Origin: Pleurodeles waltl | Lineage: Eukaryota; Chordata; Amphibia; Caudata; Salamandridae | Direction of reading: 5' to 3' | Assembly (NCBI RefSeq): GCF_031143425.1 | Contig: NC_090443.1 | Coordinates: 1,056,159,554-1,056,223,553 of the forward strand | DNA: 64,000 nucleotides | Part shown: piece by piece, positions 1 to 10,835 of the stretch | Numbering within the stretch: position 1 is the stretch's first letter | How the letters are laid out: each line of letters starts with the position of its first letter | The notes under the pieces: model-generated | Database searches by the model: none | The model's input: only the letters and a program-made list of their open reading frames with translations | Told to the model about the DNA's origin: nothing | Program-made: the position numbers and the translations under genes

Positions 1-517
1 ACACATGACACCATTGGCCCCACATCCAATGCCAAACAGGTCTTTAGTGTAGAATAGGACACGACCATCCCGCTGTCCTGACAGTCTGGACATAGAACTC
101 ACACACCACAAATCACATGCCTGACAGTACCTGGTTCAATCCATGACCATCGCAATGGTCAGTCTGCAAATCCCATCTGCCTGTGACACTGTCTGATATT
201 GCCAAATGAGGATGAGCCAAACAGTGAATCTGCAACCTGCAAATGACAAACCTAAGGTATAGGTTACATTGCTACATAAACATTACACAGCCAATTCATA
301 TATACAAATATAACTCTGATTGTACATTCTCATAAACTTAGACTGTGTTGATTAAATGTCTGTACACTACTCCATGTAACAATCCTCATGCATATCTGAG
401 TCATGGGCTTTGGAGCCACTTATGACTTCTCTGATGGTCATACTAAGAACCTTATCAGGCATTCCTAACCTCGCCAGTTCTCCACTGAATCACCTCAATC
501 ACATCACATACCTCAAG

Positions 518-1668
518 TCAGGTGAAGTACTGATAGAGGAGATCAGTCCTGATATCTCCAGCTTCCTCTTCATCATGTTCATCCTCACTTGACAAATCTG
601 CATCCTTACCCGCAGGAACTGCTGGCTCCCCCTCATCTGCTATTAATGGTGTCTGACATCTCAGGATGAGGTTGTGGAGCATGCAGCAGGCAACAGTAAT
701 TTGACATACTTTGTTGGGTGGGTCGAGGAGGGCTCCTCCAGACTTATCGATGCAGTGAAGTCTTGCCTTTAGGAGCCCAAAAGTCTGCTCTACAACATGC
801 CTTGTCCTTTTGTGGGCCTCATTGAAGCGGACTTCCTCTGGAATGGTTGGGTACCTCACTGGTGTCAACAACCAAGGACAGGTTCGGTAGCCAGAGTCCC
901 CTGTAAGGAATAGTTACAACAAGCCAAACTTAAATCTTGGACATCCCCATATCTGGTAGCAGATATAAGTCACAGACACACATGACATATGTGACTTACC
1001 AACCAGCCAGGCCCTCTCTGTGTATTGTCATGTTATCAGCAATGGGATATAGCTGCTTCGCATGATGAAGAAATCATGGACTGACCCTGGGTACCTTGCA
1101 CAAACCTGTGAAATGTAGAGATCAGCCAAACAGACCATTTGGACATTAATGGAGTGGAAGTTTTTCCTGTTCCTATACACCTGTTTATTGGCATTTGGGG
1201 GAACCAAGGCTACATGGGTGCCATCTATGGTCCAACCACATGTGGAATGTGTCCCAAAGCATACAAATCAGCCTTTAAAGACCAAAGTTTCACACTGAAA
1301 ATTTGATGTAGCTGTCCAGGTGTTTCAACAATGCAGATATTACAGCCTTCAAGACCAGACTGAACATGGGCTGAAGCATCCCTGCAGTTAGGGCCACGGT
1401 ATTTTGAAAGGATCCTGTAGCCAGAAAGTGAAGCACTGACATGACTTGTACAATGGAACATATGCTATTGGGATTACGAATGGCGGGCATCAGACCTGGC
1501 TCCAACTGACAAATCCATTATTGTACGCCTATCCAGGCGGTAGATTTGAATCATATGTTGCTCCTCCATGGTCTGCAGGTCTGCTAGTGGACGGTCCACT
1601 GGAGGTTGTCTTGCTCTTCTCATGCCAGGGTAACTATGTTGGACAAAACCAGAATGTATGTGTACCAC
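518..1668 (-). pseudogene. HARBI1-like Harbinger transposase (DDE nuclease), broken
   Basis: This encodes the nuclease that cuts and joins transposon ends. The C-terminal exon is 518-900 and the upstream exon is about 1000-1640, separated by a 99-bp intron with a GT donor at 998-999 and an AG acceptor at 901-902; the frame is continuous across the junction. All three catalytic acids can be seen: D in IDGTHVAL (~1220), D in GDSGY (~890) and E in VVEQTFG (~780). The HSINVQMVC and YPGSVHD blocks typical of the family are also present. Lesions are frameshifts near 1500, 1290 and 1235 and a stop codon just before the exon end (~1030). Because of these breaks it appears as several short ORFs. It faces away from the Myb-like gene, as usual for Harbinger. 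Family assignment is strong and the coding state is clearly defective. Confidence 0.85.
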
Positions 1669-2382
1669 TCAATCTGTATAGCATAAGTATGATCACACCT
1701 ATATATGATGCTAAATATTGAAATATTAAACTGTAAAAACATTGTACTCAGCACATACCTAGGCAAATTTAGGCTTATAACTGCACTCAGATCCCCTAAC
1801 CCCTATCATGTTCTTAAAATGGAGAAACATGCCACTGACAGTATATGTGACATTAACTTACTTAACATGTTGCACATATTTGGTACACCTATACCATTTT
1901 CAGATTGTCATTACTCTGCTGAAAAAACTATTTCATGTACATAACTCAGGATACAGCAATTTAACATTCTCTACATAATACATGCACATTTCTACATGTT
2001 TGCATAAAGCCAGCAGTGAACACAATGTTGTAGATACATTTCACAGCTTGTGACACAATTTTCAAAACTTTATCATTCATCTATGAGCCTTAAAATGGCA
2101 GCTGCCTGACCTACTGTACTGGACATTAGAAAGTGTCTTAACTCCACCGGCGGATGTCGTCATGGCAGTGGGCGGATACAACGGCGGTGGACATTGCCAT
2201 TGGAACACATTGCTGCCTTTGGCGGACTTGGGCCAATGGCGACATCTGCCGCTGGTGATGGTCCTGTTCGTGGCAGACGTGACCGCCATCTCATGCTTCA
2301 TCACTCACTTGACTCCTGACACTGCTGCCAGCAAGACCTCCACAACCTGAGCTGCTGTGTACTGCCTCTGGGAGCAATCATG

Positions 2383-3203
2383 CCACGTCCAGCAGGTGAT
2401 AGGGGCCCCTGACTTCTCACCAGAGGAGTTGGATAAGCTAGTGCCTGAGGTCCTTCCCCTGTATGGACAGCTCTATGGTGCACCAGAGAAGCAGGTACGT
2501 GCAATGCAATACCAATGTTTGAATTGATGAAGTTCAGGAAATGTGTGGTTCAATGAAGGATTGAGATAATATGTGTAGGTAGATGGACATGTGCACATGT
2601 GCATAGATAGTTTTTGAGTCCTGAAACATAGTAGAGAGTGTGTGATGTATGTATCCTGACCAACCTACAAACTGTATTACATGATAATTGAAAATAGTGT
2701 GAAAAATATTTGGACAGATATACCATGTTTAGAGACATGCTTGTGGTCTGGTCACATGTTTCAAGCTGGATATGCATGTTGTATGCCTGTCTCAACGTCA
2801 AACATGGCCTGACTGCAGATGGTCATTCTACATAGAAGGGGATGTCGAAGAAAGTCTGTGTATGGCTACTTGCACTAACTTGTATTTACAGCCTGCTTGT
2901 TTTGGTATGGTGCATGTGGACATAACATTCTCTTCTTGTCTGTGTCATGTATGCAGGTCAATGTGCATCAGAAAAAGGGGACGTGGTGTGCCATCGCCAA
3001 GAAAGTGCGGACCCTCTGGGCCCACAGCTGGCGGAGCACCCACTGTAGGAAGCGGTGGCAAGACCTGAGATGCTGAGCCCAGAAGACCGTAGAGGCCCAG
3101 CTGGGGATGTCCCCCCAAAGAGGACGGGGTGCCCATCGGACCTACTCTGTGTTGGAAGGGCGTTTGAGGGCAGCACAGCAGCACATTTTCATCCCTTCAC
3201 CAG
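2383..3203 (+). pseudogene. Harbinger Myb/SANT-like DNA-binding protein, broken
   Basis: Harbinger elements carry a second protein with a Myb-like trihelix domain that binds DNA and helps the transposase enter the nucleus. Exon 1 (to 2494) encodes FSPEELDKLVPEVLPLYGQL and ends at a gtacgt donor. Exon 2 (2957-3203) begins after atgcag and encodes a tract ending in STHCRKRWQDLR, the recognition-helix end of the domain, followed by a region rich in A, Q and G. Phase is 0 at the junction. Defects are a single-base frameshift just after the likely start (ATG at 2380) and a TGG-to-TGA stop right after the Myb domain (~3074). A short possible third exon (4400-4432, acidic, flanked by tttacag and gtatgt) is only suggestive. 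Confidence 0.75.
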
Positions 3204-5415
3204 GTTAGTGTATGATGTGAAAGAATCTAAGCTGTGACAATGTGGTAAGTGCAAAGAGTCAAAGATCTCCAAGTAACACATAGATGTACAGTCCTCAACA
3301 TTGGTACACAGGTGTGCACATTCTATTGTATATAGGGACAAGTTACTCACCTATGTTGTCCCCTCTGTACTGAAGCATATGATGATGCACATGTGACTGT
3401 GTCATATGTGTGCCACTTTACAACTTTTTATTCCCTGCTGGCTGTTCCTGTCCAGGTCTTTGCCCTCTGTCCATTTCAATGTCCCTTGAGCCATGTCTAT
3501 GCGCAAAATAGGATTTGACATTTGGAAGCCATTTCTACTTTTCAAAAAAATTCTGATGAGTAACAGCATCATGTGAGTCTCTGCTGTCCATCTGACATTT
3601 CACATGCTTTACAAGCACAACTTATTCTGACCTGTTACAAAGAGAACCTCCTTGGTAAGTGAGGGATGTAAAGTGGCCTCTGTAATGTGTCATCTGGGTG
3701 GACATCGTACATGTTGGTGACCATGGAGGTATTGCTAGACTCCTATAGTATCACATACATTGGTGTGAGAGCTATGAATTTTAGTACCATGTTCATGTTC
3801 TGCAGGTGGGAAATGGCTGAACAGTTATTTCCTTAGCCACAGTGTTGTAGGCATGATAAATAGACCAAGACATCTTCTTAACAGTTACAATCTTAGCTGG
3901 TTTTTGCCGACATAATGTGTACATTGTAAGGGTTTCTCAAAAATCAACATTGTAATATGTCTCAAACATACCTTCTTTTGCTATTTTGGATATGTTTTGA
4001 ATGATTTTTGTAGGAAAACCTATTGTTTGCACTGACTACATTGTGATGCAGGTGTGGTAGTTCACACACACATGTGGGTGGAATGGTATGTGTAGTCAGG
4101 CATTTGGCTTGCATCAAGGTGTATGTCCCTATCATGGTTGTCTCAGATGTGGTTTGTGTCTCAGATTTTTTCCCAAACAGATGTAAGGCCATTCATATCT
4201 GATGTGTGGATGGTGATGTTGCCACTCGGTCATTGGGCTATTGATGGGATAACAGCATGAGACGTTGAACTATGTGTCACCTTCATACACATGACAGGTG
4301 TCCATTGTATTGAAAGAGTGGTTATACTACATGTGGTTGTGTGTGGGGAAATGTTCTGGGCTAATTAGGCCCTTAAAGTGTACTATACTTTGTTTACAGG
4401 AGGACAATGACTTCGATGACTTGGTCCACAAAGTATGTATCATCCTTTCCTACATCGCAATTGGTACATGTGTTGGTGGCATGTGTTCTGCCTCATCATA
4501 CTCCAAATGTGGATATGCCAATTAGAGTAGTTGCATGTTTGCAGATTTCCATTGTGAAGGTTGTGAACTCAGTGACATGAAATAGGTTATGGTTTGTATG
4601 TAAAAACAATGAGGGAGAAGGAGGTTGTGGGGCTGGGTCTGTCCTCCATATAGCCTATATAACATTACAAAAGAGGCCCAGCTAAAAGAACTACCACAGG
4701 ATGGACAGGAAAAAGGATTCTCCCACCCACCAGGGTTACCCCTTGGTGGCATGCTTCATCATTGGGTTTCTTCCCATTCCGCTGCGTAGCGGGGCGTGTC
4801 ACGGGATACGTGGGAGCATTGATTTAGCCTTGTCAATGTAAATGTGCTGTTTGTGTGATGTGTGTGTCAATTGGTATGTTGTATGATTGTGTAATTGTTG
4901 TGTGTTTTGTTGGTTATGCATGGTGTTGTATGTGTGATGAGTCCCCGGATAGTATCGGTTGTGAGTGATTGCCAATGTGTTTATGATTGTGCGGATGTGG
5001 TGTTGTTGTGACGTGTTGTTATGTTGTTTGGAAATGTGTGAGACTGGGCCTGTGCTGTGTTGTCGTGCTCAAGTGTGTGTTTTTGACGTGTAGTGTGTGT
5101 GTGGTGGCTGCACTGTGTGTGCTGTGTATGTATAAGTGTCTTTCTTGATGTATGTGAGTGTGTGTGTCAGCGTACTGTTACATGCAAGTGTATCCCTCGC
5201 ACCCCCTTCCCTATGGTATGTTATGTAAGTGCACAAAATTGAACAATATACAACAGTAACAAGTGAGCATGTGTACTTATGGTTGCAGTCGTCGTCGGCA
5301 GCGAAAATTCCATTGTCTTTTGGCAAGCAGGAGCAGCGGGATGACGTCTAGTTCTGGTTCCATGGAGGCTCCAGACGAGTATGGCTTCCTGAAAGTGAGT
5401 GTCTCCTTTTTATAC

Positions 5416-5663
5416 AGTTCGTTTCCACGGTGGTCCGACCACGGCGGAAATCTTAGCGGTGTGGAGCCTTGTACTAAGTCTGACGGAAACATGGTCTCTG
5501 CCGGCCTGCTATTGCCTTCAATCGTCCATGGCAGTCTGACCACATTGGCGGTGCCGGTGGTGCTTTGGCTGTATTCCGTAGTGACTACTGCCAAAGTTAT
5601 AATTTGGCACTCTTCTCCGCCAGCCTGTTGGTGGTCTGACCGCCAAACTCGTAATGAAGCCCA
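5416..5663. repeat. GC-richer terminal region of the Harbinger element
   Basis: The sequence is rich in ggcggt/accgcc words that can pair with one another, as in the shorter serial-hairpin MITEs at 19.1, 23.4, 27.4 and 52.2 kb. It ends with a Harbinger-like terminal segment. ORFs in both strands here (for example 5277-5741 minus) have no recognisable domain and are treated as chance frames. Confidence 0.5.
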
Positions 5664-6239
5664 AAGTGTTGAACAATGGAAGGAAAGTTGAAAATCTACA
5701 CCACACAATACTATGTAAAAATAACTTGCATTTTTTATCAATAAAAAATAAATGTTTTATTTACTTACCTTTATTAAAATGTGTGTTTTTCAGATAAAAT
5801 ATCAAAATTAAAAATGTCAAACTATACAAAAAAAAACTCTTTGAAAACAGAAATAAAACGAGAAACGTGTAAAATGTCTGTATTATACAAAACAATAAAA
5901 TTAACCCCTCGGATGCCTGGGACGAGCTGGTTTCATCCTTGGCCACGGTGCTCGGGTTCCGAGGACGTAACCAGCTCGTCCTGCACCCGGTCCCCCCGTG
6001 GGCCTCCCATCCCCCTCCCATGGGCAGGGATGGAAGGGGAATCGCTTCCCCTTCCACCCCCGAGCCCCTAGTGACATCTGATTACGTCAGAGCGCGATCG
6101 GAAGAAAAATTAAAGCATTTTTCTTCCGATCGGGGGGGGGGAGGGCAGAGAGACATGAAAGGAAAGGAAAGTTTTTTCCTTTCTTTTAATTCCTTTCTGA
6201 GCATTTCTGCAGCCCGATCGTAAATCGATCGGGATGCAG

Positions 6240-6800
6240 AAATGCCCACTTGACACCAGGGACTTTGTTTTGGTTAAAAATAAACAATGAAGGGGAGCGA
6301 CTCCTTGGACAAGGGTCGCTCCCCTGGGGGAGCAAATAGTTTTTAGGCCATTTCTGCCCTCCTTGGGGGCAGATCAGCCTAATTTTATTAGGCCAATCTG
6401 TCCCCAAGGGGGGCAGAAACCACTAGACACCAGGGATTTTTTTTGTTCATGACAATTTCACGAAAGGGGAGCGACCCCTTTGGCAAGGGTCGCACCCTTG
6501 GGAGGCAAATTTATTTTAGGCCATTTCTGTCCCCCTTGGGGAAAGATCGGCCTATTTTACTTAGATCGATCTGCTCCCAAAGGTGGCAGAAGCCACTAGG
6601 CACCATGGATTTTTTTTAAACATTTTTTTTACAGATGGGGAGTGACCCCTTAGGCAAGGGCCGCTCCCCTGGGGGTCAATTTTATTTTAGGCCATTTCTG
6701 CCCACCTTGGGGGCAGATTGGTGTATTTTTCTTAGGCCAATCTGTGACACCAGGGATTTATTTTTTGCGCCAATTTCACGCAAGGGGGGCAGAAAGCCTA
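6240..6800. repeat. Tandem array, ~173-bp unit with two foldbacks
   Basis: About three units recur, marked by cacCAGGGAtttttt words near 6255, 6428, 6600 and 6747. Each unit contains a ggggagcgacc / ggtcgctcccc inverted pair and a ggccatttctgcc / ggcagaaa inverted pair around an AT-rich loop. Units are diverged but co-linear. No coding signal is seen. Confidence 0.8.
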
Positions 6801-7389
6801 CTAGATGCCAGGGAATTAAAAAAAATAGTGGGGTGGTGGCTACCAACCATTATGGGCATGGTTATGGCCTCACCCCAACTGAAGGGGGTAACAGTCTTTC
6901 AGCTCTCCCCCCGCACACTAAAAGATATTATCCCAATGACAAGCAACAGGACATTTGATTATTTTGGGTTTTGGTTTTACATTTGGGCCATGAGAGCTTG
7001 TCTAACTCTCAAAATCGTCCCACTTGGAACGGTGAGGGCTGCACTGTTTGGATTATGGGACGCTGCCATGTAGAAAAATCTACGAGACTTAGACACATCT
7101 GAAATCTAAACATCTGGGTGAGTCCAGGGTGGTGTGCTTCACATGCACGCTGCACCATTTTCTTACCCACAATGCCCTGCAAACCTCTAACTTTGCTTGA
7201 AATCACACATTTTTCCCACATTTTTGTGATGGAACCTTCCGGAATCTGCAAGAATCCACAAAATTCCTACCACCCAGCATTGTCGCATCCATACCGATAA
7301 CAATTCTGCCCTACTTGTCAGCCTAAAAACGTTTTTTTCCAAACTGCCCTTTTGGACCCACTTTGGTTCCCCTCAATTTCAACTTGTTT

Positions 7390-8960
7390 TTGGACCTTCC
7401 TTGTCACAGGCATTTGGCCCACCTACACAAGTGAGGTATCGTTTTTATCGGGAGACTGAGGGGAACATGGGATGGTAGGAAATTTGTGCTGGTGCGGTGA
7501 TCTCACTCAGAAATGTGGGGAAAATGTGATTTGTTAGCTAAATTTGAGGTTTACTAGGACTCTGGGTAAGAAAACACTGGGGGATCCACGCAAGTCACAC
7601 CTCCCTGGATTCCCTCGGGTGTCTAGTTTTCAGAAATGTCTGGGTTTGGTAGGTTTCCCAAGATGGCTGCTGCGCCCAGGACCAAAAACGCAGGTGCCCC
7701 CGCAAAAACAGGTAGTTTTGTATTTGATAATTTTGATCTGCCCATGTAGAGTTTTGGGGCATTTCCTGTCGCGGGCGCTAGGCCTACCCACACAAGTGAG
7801 GTACCATGTTTCTCGGGAGATGCGAGGGAACGCTTGGTGGAAGGGAGTGTGTGGCTTCCCTCAGATTCCAGAGCTTTGCAGCACTGAAATGTGAGGAAAT
7901 ATTGTTTTTTTGCCAAATGTTGAGGTTTGCTAAGGATTCTAGGTAACAGAACCTGGTGAGAGCGCCAGAAATGACCCCATCCTGGGTTCCCATAGGTGTC
8001 TAGTTTTCAGAAATGTCCAGATGTGCTAGGTTTTCCCAAGTGCCGGATGAGCTAGAGGCCAACATCCACAGGTAGGCACTTTGCAAAAAACAAGTCAGTT
8101 TTCTTTGGGAAAATGTGATGTGTCCATGTTGTGTTTTGGGGCATTTCCTGTTGCGGGCACTAGGCCTATCCATGCAAGTGAGGTACCATTCTTATTGGGA
8201 GACTTGGGGGAATTCTGGGTGGAAGGAAATTTGTGGCTCCTCTCAGATTCCAGAACTTTCTAGCACCGAAATGTGAGGAAAAAGTGTGTTTTTTGCCAAA
8301 TATTGAGGTTTGCAAAGGATTCTGGGTAACATAACCTGGTGAGAGTGCCACAAGTCACCCCATACTGAATTCCCCTAGGTATCTAGTTTTTAAAAAAATG
8401 TAGGTTTGCTAGGTTTCCGTAGGTGCCGGCTGAGCTAGAGGCCAAAATCCACAGCTAGGCACTTTGCGAAAAAGAGGTCAGTTTTATTTGGGAAAATGTG
8501 ATGTGTCCATGTTGTGTTTTGGGGCGTTTCCTGTCGCGGACACTAGGCCTACCCACACAAGTGAGGTACCATTTTTATCAGGAGACTTGGGTGAATGCTG
8601 GGTGGAAGGAAATTTGTGGCTCCTCTCAGATTCCAGAACTTTCTATCATTGAAATGTGAGGAAAAAGTGTTTTTTTTGGCCAAATTTTGAGGTTTGCAAA
8701 GGATTCCTACAAGTCAACCCATCCTGGATTCCCCTAGGTGTCTAGTTTTGAAAAATGCACAGGTTTGGTAGGTTTCCCTAGGTGCCGGCTGAGCTAGAGG
8801 CCAAAATCCACAGCTAGGCACTTTCCAAAAAACACGTCAGATTTCAATGTAAAAATGTGATGTGTCCATGTTGCGTTTGCTGTTGCGGGCATTAGGCCTA
8901 CCCACACAAGTGAGGTACCATTTTTATCTGGAGACTTGGGGGAACACGGAATAGAAGAAC
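7390..8960. repeat. Tandem array, ~380-bp unit, about four copies
   Basis: The phrase aagtgaggta recurs near 7428, 7794, 8176, 8558 and 8905. The phrase aggtttgc/aggattct recurs near 7549, 7927, 8306 and 8690. The period is therefore roughly 350-384 bp, with deletions in the last copy. The array lies wholly inside the piggyBac-like element. ORFs in it are repeated chance frames. Confidence 0.85.
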
Positions 8961-10204
8961 AAGTGTTATTGCCTCCTTGTCTTTCTCTACATTACGTCTA
9001 TTTGAGAAATGTCCTGTAATTCACATGCTAGTATGGGCACCCCGGAATTCAGAGATGTGCAAATAACCACTGCTTCTTATCTTGTGCCCATTTTGGAAGT
9101 ACAAAGGTGTCCTTGATACCTATTTTTCTATCTTTATATTTCACCAAATGAATTGCTGTATACCCGGTATACAGTGAAAAGCCATTGCAAGGTGCAGCTC
9201 GCTTATTGGCTCTGGGTAACTAGTGTTCTAGATGAACCTACAAGCCCTATATATCCCCGCAACCAGAAGAGTCCAGCAGACGTAACAGTATATTGCTTTT
9301 AAAAATCTGCCATAGATGGAAAAAGTTATAGAAGAAAATGTGGACAGAAATGGCTATTTTTACACCTCAATTTCAATTTTTATTTTATTTTAGCTGTTAC
9401 TTTATGTAGGAAAATCTCGAAGGATCCACACAAATGACCCCTTGCTAAATTCATAATTGTGTCTACTTATCAGAAATGTTTAACTGTCTGGGATCCAGCA
9501 TTGGTTTCACACCCATTTCTGTCACTAACTGGAAGGAGGCTGAAAGTACAAAAAATTATAAAAATGGGGTATGTCCGAGTAAAATGCCAAAATTGTGTTG
9601 AAAAATGTGGTTTTCTGATTCAAGTCTGCCTGTTCCTGAAAGCTGGGAAGATGGTAATTTTAGCACCGCAAACTGTTTGTTGATGCCACTTTCAGGGAAA
9701 AAAACACAAGTTTTCTTCTGCAGCCCTTCTGCCCATTTTGTTTTTAAAAAACGAAAGTGTAGCTGTATTTTGGCTAATTTCTTGGTCTCCTCCAGGGGAA
9801 CCCATAAACTCTGGGTACTTCTAGAATCCCTAGGATGTTTGGAGAAAAGGACACAAATTTGGCATGGGTAGCTTATGTGGACAAAAAGTTATGAGGGCCT
9901 AAGTGCAAACTGCCCCAAATAGCCAAAAGAAGGCTTGGCACCTGAGGGGGAAAAGGCCTGGCAGCGAAGGGGTTAATATTATTATTGTTTACAAACATAC
10001 ACCTATTTTTATTGCATTACTAATGACCAATATTAGTGAAATAACACAAATTATTGCTACTATATACAAAGAAAAATAAGATAACATATTTCAGAAAAAA
10101 AGTATACAATTAAATAATGACAGTCCAACATAAAGCATTTATAAAAAATTATTAAAGACTAAAGGGGTGAAATGTACTTTTTTCACGCTGATCTAAACCA
10201 ATTT

Positions 10205-10830
10205 AGGGAAGGTGTTGGACACCAAAAAGGGTGCCATTTACCATACACACTCCAATCCAGCAGGAGTTGGACACTAAAGGAGTGATATTTATTATTTCCA
10301 CTCTAATCTTAACCAATTTGGAGAATGCGTTGGACACTGTATGGGTGACTAAAGGGATGACATTTATTTTTTCCACTCCAATCCAACCATATTGGAGGAA
10401 GGTGTTGGACACTAAAGGGGTGTCGTTTACTCTTCATACTCCAATTTAAACCAATTTGGAGAAGGTGGTGGACACCAAAAAGGTGAAAATTACTATTTTC
10501 ATTCCAATCTAAACCCATTTGAGGACATATTGGACACCAAATGTGTGACCTTTACTATTTCCATTCCAATCTATACCAATTTGAGGAAGGTGTTAGACAC
10601 TAAAGAGGTGAAACCTACTATACGCACTCAAATCTAAGCCAATTCGAGGAAGGTGTTGGACACTTAAGAGGTGAAACATACTATACCCACTCAAATCTAA
10701 GCCAACTTGAGGAAGGTGTTGGACACTTAAGGGGTAAAATTTACTATTCTCATTATAGTTCAACCATATTGGAGAAAGGTGTTGGACACGAAAAGAGTAA
10801 CACTTAATAATCCCATTCCAATTGGAGGGT
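10205..10830. repeat. Minisatellite, ~63-bp unit, ten copies
   Basis: The core ggtgttggacac followed by taaaggggtga and then ccaatctaaaccaatttg recurs near 10210, 10267, 10327, 10400, 10464, 10527, 10589, 10652, 10717 and 10780. Most spacings are 63-65 bp. The right edge is directly fused to the truncated end of the DIRS-like RT frame. Minus-strand ORFs reading VQHLPPIWLD are translations of the repeat, not a protein family. Confidence 0.9.
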
Positions 10831-10835
10831 ATTTG

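Larger units (their letters stand above)
1..5663. mobile_element. PIF/Harbinger DNA transposon, autonomous-type but decayed
   Basis: Two divergent coding blocks typical of Harbinger elements lie here: a DDE nuclease on minus (518-1668) and a Myb/SANT-like protein on plus (2394-3203). The right end is probably near 5663, where a segment reading ggtctgaccgcc then ctcgtaatgaagccc resembles the terminal repeats of the shorter Harbinger-like MITEs elsewhere in the window (for example 28016-28036). No matching left terminus is visible in the first 500 bases, so the element probably starts before the window. Bases 1-517, 1669-2380, 3204-4399 and 4433-5400 show no further convincing coding sequence. 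They are AT-rich with TG-rich stretches, notably 4840-5200. Boundaries are inference. Confidence 0.6.
5905..9972. mobile_element. Non-autonomous piggyBac-like element, 4068 bp
   Basis: The element is bounded by TTAA at 5901-5904 and 9973-9976. Its ends are CCCCTCGGATGCC on the left and, in reverse complement, CCCCTTCGCTGCC on the right. TTAA targets followed by CCC termini are the hallmark of piggyBac transposons. No transposase domain is visible in any frame. The interior has a near-palindromic array (6240-6800) and a ~380-bp tandem array (7390-8960). The flanks (5690-5900 and 9977-10170) are AT-rich, fitting insertion into AT-rich DNA. Assignment rests on ends and target only. Confidence 0.75.

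Noticed and set aside
4400..4432. Third exon of the Harbinger Myb-like gene
   Set aside because: Splice-like flanks and an acidic 11-codon segment exist, but it is too short to support as a feature of its own.
5277..5741. 154-codon minus ORF at the Harbinger right end
   Set aside because: Overlapping frames on both strands over hairpin-rich DNA; no similarity to transposase or any known motif.
10203..10830. Regularly spaced repeats resembling a CRISPR array
   Set aside because: The spacers are as similar as the repeats (tandem minisatellite), no cas genes are present, and the surroundings are eukaryotic.
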